From contig JANVFP010000028.1 of the NCBI GenBank assembly GCA_027919835.1, positions 558,001 to 622,000 on the forward strand: a stretch of DNA of 64,000 nt. Direction: 5' to 3'. Below the pieces are notes generated by a model. It ran no database searches. It worked only from the letters and a program-made list of their open reading frames with translations, and was not told where the DNA came from. Within the stretch, counting starts at the first letter, position 1. The number at the start of each line of letters is the position of its first letter. A program made the translations under genes and the position numbers. This document shows positions 23,320 through 35,180 of the stretch, in pieces. Source of the DNA: Lentinula raphanica. Taxonomy: Eukaryota > Basidiomycota > Agaricomycetes > Agaricales > Omphalotaceae.

Positions 23320-24320
23320 GTGTCACTGGAGGCCTTCTCATCGCATTTCCCAGACGATGTTAATGCACTTATCCGTTTCACTGCTGAATCGACCGTAGCC
23401 GCAATAGATCACTATTCGCCTTCGCCCGCACTTACAGATGGATATAGCAATACCGCAGACGCCACGATGTCTTCACCTCGTCTTAGTCTCGTGGAAGTCA
23501 CAATAGAGCACTCTTCCCCTTCAGATGCACGGACGGGTGGTCCGGACTCGATTTCAGTGGTTCTAGATGTCTGTAGTGATACCGCCGACGCCCCAATGTC
23601 CTCACCACGTCTCACTCCTCTCGTAGTCACGACAGCCTCTTCTTCGTCTCGACCTAGCCAGAACGGTTCGACGAGAGTTTCCAGGAAGCACCTTCACCAA
23701 TTCTTGGATATCGAGGCACTGGAGGATTACGATGACGACGACACTCAAGATCTTGACAGTGATGTCTCAGAAGGTCAGAAAGATGTATCTAGCTCAGTTC
23801 AACATATGACGGTTGTTCTAGATGATTTCATAGATGATGTTCTGCTCGGCGAAGCTTCAGTTTCCCAGTCTTCGACCATTTCGTTTGGTTTGCCACGTCC
23901 TCGAACACCAATGAACAGCTTTCTAGAACATCTAGAAGCGACTTATGTTCACGGTACTAAGATTTTGCTCGAGGAAACGAGAACGACGGAAGAAATCGCA
24001 CATGCAAATCCTCGAGAACAGGATTGGATAGAGACACTCCTTCTGGAAAGTACACATCTTCCAGATGACTGGGTCCTCTTCCGTGCTGATTGCAAGGTAA
24101 ATTTTCATTCACATGATTGGCTTTGGTTTGACGCAGTATAATATCGTAGTCGGGCTCGGAATACCAAATACTCTTCAACGTGATGGAGTCGTCTATTCCT
24201 CAGCGCGAAGTACGCAGCGCCTTTTACAATCTATCTCTGGGTAGTCACATCTACTTCGAGGCTTCTGTCCCGAACAACCGCCCTTCTGTTCTCCTCAACT
24301 TCCTTAATGTCCATTCCGAT
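23320..24320 (+). pseudogene. Spt5-like NGN-domain protein, interrupted by a hAT-like insertion
   Basis: Exons 23320-24096 and 24150-24320 (53-bp intron) read an acidic, Ser-rich leader (DYDDDDTQDLDSD) and then DDWVLFRADCK, SEYQILFNVMES and SHIYFEASVPNN, which follow the NGN-domain pattern of Spt5 and of the expanded Spt5-like families of mushrooms. Canonical Spt5 acts in RNA polymerase II elongation; the role of these extra copies is unknown. The apparent stop TAG at 24321 is the first triplet of the inserted element. Past the element the frame continues for about 20 codons (25102-25160) and then meets a second element, so the KOW-containing remainder is missing. The 5' exon is also unclear: 23320 follows a good acceptor (TTCCAG), and the first in-frame ATG is further in. 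Confidence 0.6.
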
Positions 24321-25093
24321 TAGAGATGCTCACGAGTGGCAAGTGTTGACAAGTACTCGTGAGTTTATTCGTACTCGTGACTCGCGAGTCGAGTGTTTTA
24401 TTTATACGAGTGTATTCATGGCACGAGTGTATACTCGAGTCACGATCATCAAATTGTGTTGACAAGTACTTGTGCAATTTATTCGCGAGTATTCTCCTGT
24501 ACTCGTGAGTATTTCTACTATTAACCCTGCACATGACTTTTCTCAGTGGCTATGTGCCTATGTGCCTATTATAAATTTTTGTGTTAGAGTCACAGCCACT
24601 GCCTATTATAATTATTAGGAGAAAAGGAGTAATATAGCCTAACATATGTCAGATGTAAGAAAATGTGAATGGTGAAGTGGTTAAAGGCGCTGACTCTGGA
24701 CTAAGGTCAGCCTTCCTTTAACTTTCTTCAGAGTTCAATTCCCCCTCATGGCAACTTTACCTAGCAGTAAATCTGTACATTGTTCTTGCTTCAAAGCATG
24801 TTAATACATGTTTCGGTACTGTATATTTATTAAAAGTTATGAAAATTAAGGTAACGAGTATTAAAACACTCGAGTGTATTTTTCAATACTCGAGTCTTTC
24901 CTCTATTACTCGAGTAGACACTCGAGTCACGATTTGAATAATTTACCTTGAATATTCGTGGTACTCGCACTCGAGTGTCTGTTACTTAGAAACACTCGAG
25001 TATAGACTTGAGTCACAGTTGCTGATTTTGAGTGACGAATATTCGTGTCACGAGTGGCAAGTACACTCGAGTGTGCACTCGTGAGCACCTCTA
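24321..25093. mobile_element. Non-autonomous hAT-like element with 8-bp target duplication, copy 1
   Basis: 773 bp bounded by terminal inverted repeats beginning TAGAG(A/G)TGCTCACGAG and flanked on both sides by ATTCCGAT (24313-24320 and 25094-25101). The 8-bp duplication and TAGAG ends are characteristic of the hAT superfamily. The interior is not coding. It is packed with CACTCGAG/ACTCGTGAGT motifs in both orientations near the ends and has a tRNA-like core in the middle. Its transposase must come from elsewhere. Confidence 0.88.
24669..24751 (+). other. tRNA-like core inside the hAT-like element
   Basis: The sequence has a D-arm/A-box-like GGTGAAGTGGTTAAAGG, a possible anticodon stem (GCTGA...TCAGC) and a T-arm/B-box-like GAGTTCAATTCC. 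The same core occurs at 56454-56536, where the B box reads GGGTTCAATTCC. The acceptor stem pairs poorly and the anticodon loop is oversized, so a working tRNA is unlikely. A tRNA-derived relic or internal Pol III promoter is possible. Confidence 0.45.
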
Positions 25094-25153
25094 ATTCCGA
25101 TATCTTCGCTTCGTCGCTTTACTGCGTGCCTTCCACAGAACACAAAGCTTGTC

Positions 25154-28100
25154 CACAGGATACAGTAAAGCTTTTGTAAAAAACACTGATAAGTTATCGG
25201 GTACCTATTGCAAATAGTTGTGATAACCCGGAGGGGGTCCCGGAAATGGCGCCGGGGGGTGGTCATGCCTGTCACCACCTGTCACATATGGCTTATATTT
25301 ACTGTTTTGGGTAATTAATAATCATCCAGATATTAAATAAGCAGTACATTTTCAAAAAAACCCGAAAATTCATAAAAATTCATAAAAAACCTAAAATGGC
25401 CTGATTAGGTCAGATCAGGATATGTAAGCAAATGACCTCATATGATAAAAAATGATGTAGGGTCAATCTAGGTACTAAAAATAGCCTGAAAAATCACTCA
25501 AAATGCGAAAAATATTTAGGGATGGTATAGAGCCTATTGCAGGTCCAGGCACATCAAAATTACCAAAAAAGGAAAAAATTGATCATGATCTCATCTTGTA
25601 GCAAAAAATCTGAAAAAAATCCTAAAAATAGTCAAAAAATTCAGGGGTGCCTTGTTGGCCCTGAAAACGCAAAATAAAAAAAAATACGCGACAAGTGTAA
25701 AAATTTTTATCACTCTAAATCATTCCAAATCCACTATACAGTCAGTATATATGATGTATATGCTATTTTTAGCATCCTAGTACCTTTATTGGGCTAAAAA
25801 TAGAACTTGATCTCATCTGATAGCAAAAAATCTGAAAAAATCATAAAAAATGCTCAAAAAATTCAGGGGTGCCTCAGTAGCTCTGAAAATGCAAAATAAA
25901 AAAATTTACATGACACAATTGAAAAACAAAATCACTCCAAATCATACCAAATCCACTATACAGTCAGTATATATCATGTATATGCCATTTATAGCACCCC
26001 TAGTAACACAGTTGACAATGAAAATACTCAAAACAGTATTATCAGTCACTATACTTAACACACTTAACAGTCAAAAAGTGGGAACAATGTTACTTAATAT
26101 ACATAACACACTTATTGTTATACTATAGCACACTTATAACAACGAGTTTTGGGCGCTTATGGGCGCTTATTTGGTGTTTTTAAGTCGAAATTCATTAATA
26201 GCACACTCAATAATTTTTGTGTGGGCTCTATATTGTGTAAGGATGTTGTCTATATCATATTCCTCTAGATACAATTCAGAGAACTCGAAAATTCAACCTG
26301 TGGGGCTGGCTATATTGTGATCTTTTGAAATATAACAGTGTTTTATGTAAATGTCAATGCATATGTCCATGTAATGCAAGTATACTGATGGTGGTTCATG
26401 AGGGAATCACTCCTACAGTCTACTAAAAGTGTCTGGACATGGTTCAGATACTTACTATGACTATTGGACTCTGTGATATACATGTACATATTTCATGTAC
26501 ACTATAGATGTCTACACTTACATGTAACAATAGATGTCATATTCAATGACCCCCATTACAGATCTCTTGGCTGTATCACATAGAGTTAGCATAGAATAGG
26601 TTGTAGGATGACTCTTTTCATGACCCAGTAGCAGTTTGACTTCATAACATGGGAGTATGCATGGACATTTACATAAAACACTGTTATCTCACAAAAGATC
26701 ACAATATAGCCAGTCCCACAAGCTGTAATCTTGAGTTCTCCAAATTGTATCAAGTGTAGTATGATATAAACAACATCCTCACACAATATAGAGCCCACAC
26801 AAAAATTATTGAGTGTGCTATTAATGAATTTCGACTTAAAAACACCAAATAAGCGCCCATAAGCGCCCAAAACTCGTTGTTATAAGTGTGCTATAGTATA
26901 ACAATAAGTGTGTTATGTATATTAAGTAACATTGTTCCCACTTTTTGACTGTTAATCGTGTTAAGTATAGTGACTGATAATACTGTTTTGAGTATTTTCA
27001 TTGTCAACTGTGTTAAGTATAATACATATAAGTACTGTTATGAGTTTTAGTGTGTTAGGTGTGATAAGTGCTAAGTGTACTGAACATATTGAGTAATATA
27101 AATTGTTCTGAGTTATCAAGAGTACTAGGTGTGCTAAAAATATCATGTACAATATATTTACTCCCCAAATTATTCAGTTTGGTATGATTCTTGAGTGATA
27201 TAAGTGATTGAGGGTACTAGGGGTGCTATAAATGGCATATACATGATATATACTGACTGTATAGTGGATTTGGTATGATTTGGAGTGATTTTGTTTTTCA
27301 ATTGTGTCATGTAAATTTTTTTATTTTGCATTTTCAGAGCTACTGAGGCACCCCTGAATTTTTTGAGCATTTTTTATGATTTTTTCAGATTTTTTGCTAT
27401 CAGATGAGATCAAGTTCTATTTTTAGCCCAATAAAGGTACTGGGATGCTAAAAATAGCATATACATCATATAAGGTAGGCGACATCAAGATCTACTACGG
27501 GTTACATAAGCAAGTCCCGCCTCCCGCCAACTGTTCTATTTCTCTTGCGCATTTGATCATATAGCTTCAATACATTATACAACCTCTTACCAGAGTCCTA
27601 AAGTACCATTTGTATAAAAGGTTTGAGTCAATTTCCCTCATCTTGGTCAAGTTTTTTAGTGATTATTACAAATGACAGTTTTGATAAGATACATCCCAAA
27701 TTCGTCCAAAACAACAATAAAAATTTTTCGGCAAAAACTTTGGACCCAGATTTTGCGGTGGCTGTACATTATGTAATCATTATGTTTCTATTCAAAATCC
27801 TACAAAGGAAGGGCCTGATGGCGCTCAAATGGCTTGGGCAGATTGCCGGTTATCTTGGTCACTGTCCCTTGCCTCCTGGAGTGCTCAAAGCACTTTCTTA
27901 ATGATTTCCTCATGCTCTATAGCATCTTGCTTCATGTGTCATGCATGTGTAGGGCCAACTACCACTACTTTTACCCTCTTATACCTTGCGGTTATTCTGA
28001 AAATCGCAAATTTTGCGCTTATGTAACGTTATGTAATATGATTACATAAAGGTATGAGATCTTGATGTCGTCTACCTTATACTGACTGTATAGTGGATTT

Positions 28101-28674
28101 GGAATGATTTAGAGTGATAAAAATTTTCACACTTGTCACGTATTTTTTTTTATTTTGCGTTTTCAGGGCCAACAAGGCACCCCTGAATTTTTTGACTATT
28201 TTTAGGATTTTTTTCAGATTTTTTGCTACAAGATGAGATCATGATCAATTTTTTCCTTTTTTGGTAATTTTGATGTGCCTGGACCTGCAATAGGCTCTAT
28301 ACCATCCCTAAATATTTTTCGCATTTTTAGTGATTTTTCAGGCTATTTTTAGTACCTAGATTGACCCTACATCATTTTTTATCATATGAGGTCATTTGCT
28401 TACATATCCTGATCTGACCTAATCAGGCCATTTTAGGTTTTTTATGAATTTTTATGAATTTTTGGGTTTTTTTGAAAATGTACTGCTTATTTAATATCTG
28501 GATGATTATTAATTACCCAAAACAGTAAATATAAGCCATATGTGACAGGTGGTGACAGGCATGACCACCCCCCCGGGGCCATTTCCGGGACCCCCTCCGG
28601 GTTATCACAACTATTTGCAATAGGTACCCGATAACTTATCAGTGTTTTTTACAAAAGCTTTACTGTATCCTGTG
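25154..28674. mobile_element. Non-coding foldback (long inverted repeat) element
   Basis: A left arm of about 1.2 kb (25154-26356) is repeated in inverted orientation as the right arm (26663-28674), around a spacer of about 0.3 kb. The tips read CACAGGATACAGTAAAGC inwards on both sides. The right arm is longer because it holds a 605-bp MITE and about 200 bp that the left arm lacks. No long ORF exists apart from mirror-image short frames in both arms. The arms are AT-rich with many poly-A/poly-T runs. The inner segments recur at 57804-61390. A direct target duplication was not found because the flanks themselves are palindromic. Confidence 0.8.
27473..28077. mobile_element. 605-bp MITE in a TA target site
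   Basis: The terminal inverted repeats start AGGTAGGCGACATCAAG (one mismatch in the first 20) and the element is flanked by TA on both sides (27471-27472 and 28078-28079). The opposite foldback arm shows the empty site CATCATATATACTGAC in mirror image, which proves insertion rather than deletion. A TA duplication is typical of Tc1/mariner-type elements. No transposase is encoded; a 92-codon frame at 27623-27901 has no recognisable features. Confidence 0.85.
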
Positions 28675-28936
28675 AATATTATTACCTTTACCTCTAAACG
28701 TTACTCAGTGCGACATGCATTATCTGACTCAACCGTCCGAAACGACGTTAAACTAGGATGGAGGGGTTTCGACAATAGGGATGCTCAATTCTAAGTGTCA
28801 GGTCGTTCATGAGTGAGAATCAATGGTAGCCGACGATGCCGCAGTAAATGTAACGCCGGAGGCTCCAGACCGTCGGACAGCTGTATTAGGTAGCGCATAA
28901 AATATTTTTCTGAGTCGTCCTCTTACAACACTGAGT

Positions 28937-30631
28937 ATGGAAGAAGAAAACAATGGATCGTATGTACCAATGCATTTGCTCTTGAGGCATTCAACTGTTA
29001 CTGACCGACTGCTCTTTTTGATAGCAATACTGACAATGTTCAGTCCTCAACAGGGCATGCAGATGGCGTTCCACCCGCTACACCAATTCAAAATGCGTAT
29101 CCTCAGTACATGTACACATATCCGTATGGATACTCAGCAACTCCAAACCCTCCTGCACTTCTGTCCAATACCCCAAGTGCTGTCTTTCCTGGTTATCCCA
29201 CTCACACTGCGGTTCCAAACCCCAGAGCCTATATTTCACCTGTACGGCCTCCACTCACACAGATGCGCAATACCTCCAATCCTCGCAAGCGGACTGCGAA
29301 TGCAGGAAGCAGTAGTGGCCAATCCAAACGTCCAAAGAACGAGCCAAATACAACATCGAAAGATGGAGCATGTCAATGGGGAGACAATGACAAAGCACGC
29401 TTGTTTGAAAGGGTTTTGGGACCTGATAATGATGAAACATTCAGCAAACTCAAGCAGTTCAAGACATCAACACTCAAAAAAGTGAGTGCGCTTGATTGAG
29501 TGCTACGTACCTACTAACAGATGTGCAGATCACTGCCAAATTGTTTCCTCAGAAAATGGTTAACAGCGTAACAGGTCTTTGGGATCGTTCCTTCCGAATA
29601 TACAAGAATATCTGTGCATTTGAGTCAGTGACAGGTGGTGGAGGGGACGGGGATGAGGAAGTACTGGACGAAAAAGATTCCGACTCTGAGCAGATGAGAG
29701 ATTATCGGAAGCAGCTGGGAAGGGCAAAGCGCGCTGGGAAGGAAGTCGGAACGTTGAAGGTGGAGGAGATTGATAAGTGGTACTCGAATGGATGGTTTGC
29801 ACTGTTCGACAATCGGTTAGTTAAAATATGCTGGCTACAGTTTGATGAAGAGCTAACCTGCATCTTTTAGATATCACGAGAGTCCCAATGTAAGCCGACC
29901 TGTGGTCCGTCACTCAGGCGGTGATATTTCTGGAGATGAAGATGAGATTGAAGCCGACCCGCTTGAATCTGAGGGTCATCCGGAAGACCTCGACCAGATT
30001 TACTGGCCAGCTTCACCTGGTCGCTTTGGGGTGACAGTTGATGAAGAAGATGTAGCAGGGCAGGACTTATTCGATCTCGACGGCGAACCTCTTAAAGCCA
30101 TGCAAAGCTTGGCATCAATGGACAAAAGAAATGAAGAAACATTCGACTCACCAGCTACCGAAAAAAAAACCCGCGATAAACACCTCATCGACATCATCTG
30201 CCTCCAAACCGCAATCGAAATCTTCAAAGAAAACTGGTGGCACAAGTGTCATGGCTGCATCAAGCGAGCTGCTTAGCAAGCAGAGTGGATATCTTGACGA
30301 GCGCGTTGCACAGAACAAACTTCAGCTTGCTTTGCTGCAGGAGAAAGAAAACCGCGAGGCTGTGCAAGATGAAGAGCGTCTGAAGTTGGAGAAGAGGAGA
30401 GATGAGCGTGAGGATAGTCTTCAGAGGGCACGACAAGACATGGACAGACAACGGTTGGATAGGGAGGCTGAGCAGTGGGAGTATGAGAAGAAGGCTCAAG
30501 AAAAGAAGCATGTGATGGAAAAGGACAAACAGCGTTTCGATGCTGCTCAGGCGGTGCTTCAGATGCCGAATATCAACGACACTGTGAAGGAGGCTGCTAA
30601 TGAGGCTCTATTGAAGATACTTCGTGCATAG
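28937..30631 (+). CDS. Harbinger accessory Myb/SANT-like DNA-binding protein, one frameshift
   Basis: Exons 28937-28959, 29025-29481, 29529-29815 and 29871-30631 are joined in phase. The product has a Pro/Tyr-rich N terminus, a basic NPRKRTANAGSSSGQSKRPK linker that may be a nuclear signal, and a Myb/SANT-like segment (WGDNDKARLFERVLG, then ITAKLFPQKMVNSVTGLWDRSFRIYKNI). An acidic linker and a C-terminal coiled coil (about 30290-30620) follow. In PIF/Harbinger elements this partner protein helps the transposase enter the nucleus and bind the ends. In the A9 run 30161-30169 there is one base too many: before it the frame continues to a stop at 30274-30276, and after it the coiled-coil frame is open. 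Eight As would give one protein of about 508 residues. Confidence 0.7.
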
Positions 30632-30675
30632 AACATGTACAGCATTCATTATACCTACTATACCCACTACCTATT

Positions 30676-31935
30676 TCAAAAATCATCTGGTATCAATTCA
30701 TCTAACATTTGCATACAAATTTCACGACCTCTTGTCAAAAGCCAAACGTCCGTTTCATGACCGGGAACAGCAGAGTTGCCCTCGACCCGCTCGCCAATGA
30801 TATCTACATCACCAAGAGATTCACGTTCCACAGTAGTTACTGTATCAGTGCCGTCGAACATGGGAATATTTTCTGGGATGTCACCGAAATCGATGCATAT
30901 GTTGTGTATTGTCATAAGCGCTTCAATAGTTCGGTAGACGTTCTGGATGTCGCGGTGAGCTCCTAATCCTTTGAGCGAAGGGAAGCGTCCCTTGAGAAGA
31001 CCCAGCGTATGTTCAACTTCTATCTGAATGCCTGATAGTGTTTTATTGAATGCCCGCATACGCTTCCGCAGCGGAAGAGCTGCAGCTTCGATTTCGGGCT
31101 CACTGAACGGGCGGATTGAGTATGGCGTTGTAGGGTAACCTGTGAATGCTCAGCGAAGCCTACTATTAGCCGTATAGTATGAGACACACCTTTATCAACC
31201 AAAATGTATTCCCCAGGCCGAAAGTAGTCTTTACGTCGAGCCCACAAATCTGAATTCTTCCAGATTGTCATATCTGACACGGAACCTGGCCATCCCATTT
31301 CGAAGGAAGTAAAACGACGCTGGTGATCAACAGTCATTTGAACGTTGATCTATCAATACATGAGCCAGGTGTTCACTGTTAGAGCATAAAAGCAGAGCTT
31401 ACCGCTGCAAATTTCTTTCGACAAAGATATAGCGCACCATGCTCAGTTGGCATAGCAAGTAGCCGGATAAGGGACCCGTCCCCAGCACCCAAACAGTTGC
31501 GGAAACCAGACCGCTCTTCAATTGAGGCTGATATGAGATCTTTGCGGTCAGGATTAGGCCAAGAGAGGAAGCGATTGCGAAGACGTCGTAAAGCTGCTAT
31601 GACACGTCGGCTGTAGTTACAAACGCTTCCGACACTGAGCAATAAATTTTGAGCTGTAGTGAGTACATCGGAGCCCAAAGACCCATATCTCCACAGGAAA
31701 CATGCAAGTTGGTCCGAAACTGGTCTCTGTGGTTTGTTCCCTGTAGTCTGAAAGACTGGATCTGTCTCTAGGAGACGGACCAGCCTGTAGAACATAGAAG
31801 AGCCCATTCTGTATTTGTGTCATTGTATATTCAAAGGAAATGATAGTACAGTACACACCTATAGCGATGCCTGAACCACCGATCTGGCCATTGTAAGCTA
31901 CATTGAAAAAAGTCCCTCGACTTCGAAATCTGCAT
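30676..31935 (-). CDS. PIF/Harbinger DDE transposase (368 aa)
   Basis: Exons 31935-31859, 31808-31403, 31349-31190 and 31139-30676 total 1,107 bp with all splices in phase. The N-terminal part (PDRWFRHRYR at the first splice, VCNYSRRVIAAL) has the helix-turn-helix pattern of the family. The nuclease core shows GAGDGSLIRL (first Asp), GWPGSVSDMTIWKNSD (second Asp), LVDKGYP, and EVEHTLGLLKGRFPSLKGL (Glu), the DDE_Tnp_4 arrangement, followed by a VYRTIEALMTIHNICIDFGD motif. It cuts and joins element ends in the nucleus, usually at TWA targets. No stop or frameshift is seen, so the enzyme may still work. The start codon chosen is the only ATG that joins exon 2 in phase. Confidence 0.8.
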
Positions 31936-32074
31936 ATCTCCCTCGTCCCCAAAAAGGATTCGCCATCGCAGCGCCTACTGCCTGGAGACTGCTACCTGAG
32001 ATCTTGAGAATTTCAAAGTCACCATCACTCGTACTTGAGGTCAGAAAAAGAAACAAGTCAATCAGTGCTCTCAT

Positions 32075-32187
32075 GTGTCGTCTCCTGCGCCGTCTCCTGC
32101 ACCATCTCCTGCGCCATCTCCTGTGCCGTCTCCTGTGCCGTCTCCTGTGTCGTCTCCTGTGCCGTCTCTTGCACCATCTCCTGCGCG
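32075..32187 (+). repeat. 12-bp coding minisatellite (PSPA/PSPV)
   Basis: About nine copies of a CCGTCTCCTGYG-type 12-mer encode a run of Pro-Ser-Pro-Ala/Val. The unit is a multiple of three, so copy number can change without a frameshift. Confidence 0.85.
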
Positions 32188-34850
32188 TATTAGCAACTGA
32201 GGGGAACTCTCACTTCGCCAGGATCGTCCTTCAACACCCCCTCAACATTTTCCTATTGCAGATGCGCAGTCAGTTCATCCGCGCTCGGTTGCAGGTCCTG
32301 AAGGGGATTCAATCAATCGAAACGACCTCCTCAGGGAAGGGTGGTACTTTCTGAAAAACTACTTCAACGACACGGCTTCTGCTGATGAAGTCAATGAGTT
32401 TCTTGCTCTTGTAAAGGAACCCGAGCTGTCTAAGGCTTTTGCGGATATCATGGGCTGTGAGCCAGATGATGATAGCCGACATGATGAACTCCTCGAAATG
32501 ATAGACACAAAAATCCGAGGACTTGAAGGACTTACAGGTATGTAGTGATTATATGAACATCAGCAATATCTTGATCGATTTACAGAGGTCATTCCGAAGA
32601 AACCTAAGAAGAAGTCGACGTTCCGACCAGCCTTTGCCCAAGATGATTCTGCGTCTCGGGCTCCGACAAACCAGGCCCCCCAGGATCAAATGCATCCTAC
32701 GATGGCTCCGCCTTCTACTTCTCCAGTTCGGCCTCCCACTGCTCAGCCTCCTACGCCTCAAGCTCCCAGCCCTGCCACTTCTATGCATCTCCCGCCTACT
32801 CCTCCGCGTAACCCTTCCTCTTCTGCCTTAGATGTTGCAACCTCTGCTGCTCGTGCCTTTTGAAACGCACCAATCGCTGCCTCAAGCATGCCACCATCTT
32901 CTCCTACCCCTCTTGTTCAACCGGTCGATGTTGCTACGCATTCAGGTCCGAGTAAGTCTAGCATACTCGAAAGGCGTCGCCAGCTTTTGGCTCTTGCCAC
33001 ACAGACTTTGGTTCGTGAAGATGTTGATGAAGATCTTCATCTGTCGGAGCCTAGTGATACAACGGCAAAGAGAAAGAAAGCGAAGCAGATCAGAAAGAAA
33101 CAAAAAGGCAAAGGAAAGCAAAAAGCAGATCTGGTTGTCAGCGAAGACGATGCTCATGCGTCTGATGACTCGCAGCAAGGGGGTACGAAGAAGAAAAGTG
33201 GAAGGCTGTCAAAGGCTGTCAAGGCCGAAGCTTTTGCGATTCGCCAACGATACCACGACGAACTTGAAGCACTCGCCAAGAAGTCAGGTAAGAACGTGAG
33301 CACTTTGCTCGAGGTCGACCGATCAAAAGTTTGCCATTGATATTCACGATCGCTACATCAAACTACGGGACGGCGAGGTTGGCGAGGGCGAATTGGATTT
33401 AGATGGTGTCGTGAAGTGGTATCGGAAGGAACTTGCTCAAGATACTGCAGAGAAGCGGTCAGGGGGTCATACCAAAAAGGAGATAGAAAAGCTTTGCTTA
33501 CCATTCATCAGTGCATTGTACGTTGGATAACGTTGTAACTCATCGTCTCCAGGCTCAACATCTTTATGAAGCTCGTCAGCTATGCAGCATTGGGTGGATT
33601 GTCGATCCAGTTTCTGCCCAGGCTGTGCCATGGGGCTCAGATCCGCTCTATGTTGCACTCAGGAATTCGAACCCTGCACAGATAACGGCCCAAGCAGTCG
33701 ACTATGGTACTATGTTTCATACCCAGCTCATGCTGCAGGATCAGGCCGGGGCTGTCTTGGATCCTGCTAAGCAGGCGCTGGTCAACCGATTTGTGGACGA
33801 GGGTACTGATAAAGAGGTTTTGCGTGGGTTACTAAAGGATGTACTACTGATGTCACTACGTAAGTCTTGTTTCCACTGTTTCGCATACTGTATCCTCAAT
33901 ATTGGATAACCTTAGGCGACGTCCGTCCCAACAAAGAATTCAAGAAAATGAAGTGGGGTTCAGCTTTTGCGGACCTCTGTTTCCAAGAAAAAGTCAAACT
34001 CATCAATTATCCCGTTGGTATGAAGCTGATTGGTCCTGATGAAGGCTATGCAGGTGCTGCCTTCATTCCTGTACATCATCTAAAGTTTATCGTCAAGAGA
34101 TATGTTCAGTTTTGGCAGCAACAGGCGAAAGCAATGAAAGCTGAAGCTGCGAGGGCAAGAGATGCGACTGCACTTTTCGACGAAGACGAAGACGAGGATG
34201 AGACCAGTGGTGAGGACAAGGTTTTTGAAGAAGATCTTGTTCGGTTTGTTCCTTGGGATGACGGTGAGTCTTTTCTGCAAATATATCATGAGCATTTTGT
34301 AACATTGTTTCTCAGATGAAAGGCTGCTTACACTTGAGGAACAGGCCCACATTGGAATCCTTCTCCAAGAACCGCGAGGGAATAAGCAGCCAGTCGTTCT
34401 TGCACAAGTTCTCCACTCGAAGATCTTCTTGAAACATGCTGCGGGCAGGCATATCCAAATCGACCTTCCTGACAAAGAAATCTTCTTGAAGTGTGCTGCG
34501 GGCAGGCATGACCTTCCTGACAAAGCATGTGGAGATAGCGATTCAGACGAGAACTTATCTGGTTACGATACCGATACCGATGTTGACACACGGCGTCCGT
34601 GGAAGATGTTGCATCAACAGGCTGCTGATATCAATGCTGGCAACGAAGATCAGATTCCTGTCCGTCATCATAAGAAGAACACCACCCAGCGCCATGTTTC
34701 CGAGGAACCACTAGATGGCCGTAATCATGCTCATCGAGCGCGTTCTGAAGGTGTCAAGGCGCGTCCAAAAGAACAAAAACGTCGGTCTGGTTCCCCTCAT
34801 CGTCGTTCCAAAAAGGCTCCAGTGCCTGGGGATGAAAGTAGTGCAGGACA

Positions 34851-35180
34851 GCGTCCTCGTCCTCGAGCCCGGGCTCCAGTATCTGAGGATGATGGTGTAG
34901 AACCTCGTCCTCGTCATTGAGCTCGGGCTCCAGTATCTGAGGATGAACGTGGTGTAGAACCTCGTCTTCAGGCTCGGGCGCAGGCTCGGGCTCGGGGTCC
35001 AGTTTCCGGAGATGAACGTGGTGCAGAACAGCATCCTCGTCCTCGTCCTCGTCATCGAGCTCGGGCTCCAGTTTCTGGGGATGAAAGTGATGTGGAACAG
35101 CGCCCTCGCCCTCGGGCTCAGGTTCCAGAACCCGCAGACAAAAGGGGTGCAGAACGGCGCCCTCGTCCTCGTCCTCGCAT
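34851..35180 (+). repeat. Degenerate coding repeat rich in CGTCCTCG
   Basis: Repeated units of roughly 60-70 bp encode RPRPRARAPVSGDE-like peptides at the C terminus of the pseudogene. Comparing units shows that one TGA (34918-34920) stands where another unit has CGA (35056-35058). Confidence 0.75.

Larger units (their letters stand above)
28675..32000. mobile_element. PIF/Harbinger-type element (two converging genes)
   Basis: A Myb/SANT-like gene (28937-30631, plus) and a DDE transposase gene (31935-30676, minus) meet tail to tail 44 bp apart, the usual two-gene layout of PIF/Harbinger elements. The outer limits are approximate: I did not find the terminal inverted repeats or the 3-bp duplication within the flanking few hundred bases. 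Confidence 0.65.

Noticed and set aside
24669..24751. A functional tRNA gene
   Set aside because: A- and B-box-like motifs exist, but the acceptor stem does not pair properly and the anticodon arm is irregular; reported only as tRNA-like.
25850..27370. Mirror-image 52-residue frames (MLKKFRGASVALKMQ...) as a conserved small protein
   Set aside because: They are identical because the foldback arms are identical; the sequence is AT-rich repeat DNA with no other coding sign.
32004..32354. Leu/Arg-rich frame over the PSP minisatellite
   Set aside because: It is another frame of the 12-bp repeat; the PSP frame continues into conserved-looking sequence on both sides, this one does not.
33295..33333. 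A 35-bp intron in the low-complexity pseudogene
   Set aside because: It would restore the frame, but it is far shorter than the 45-65 bp introns elsewhere in the window; a frameshift is equally likely.
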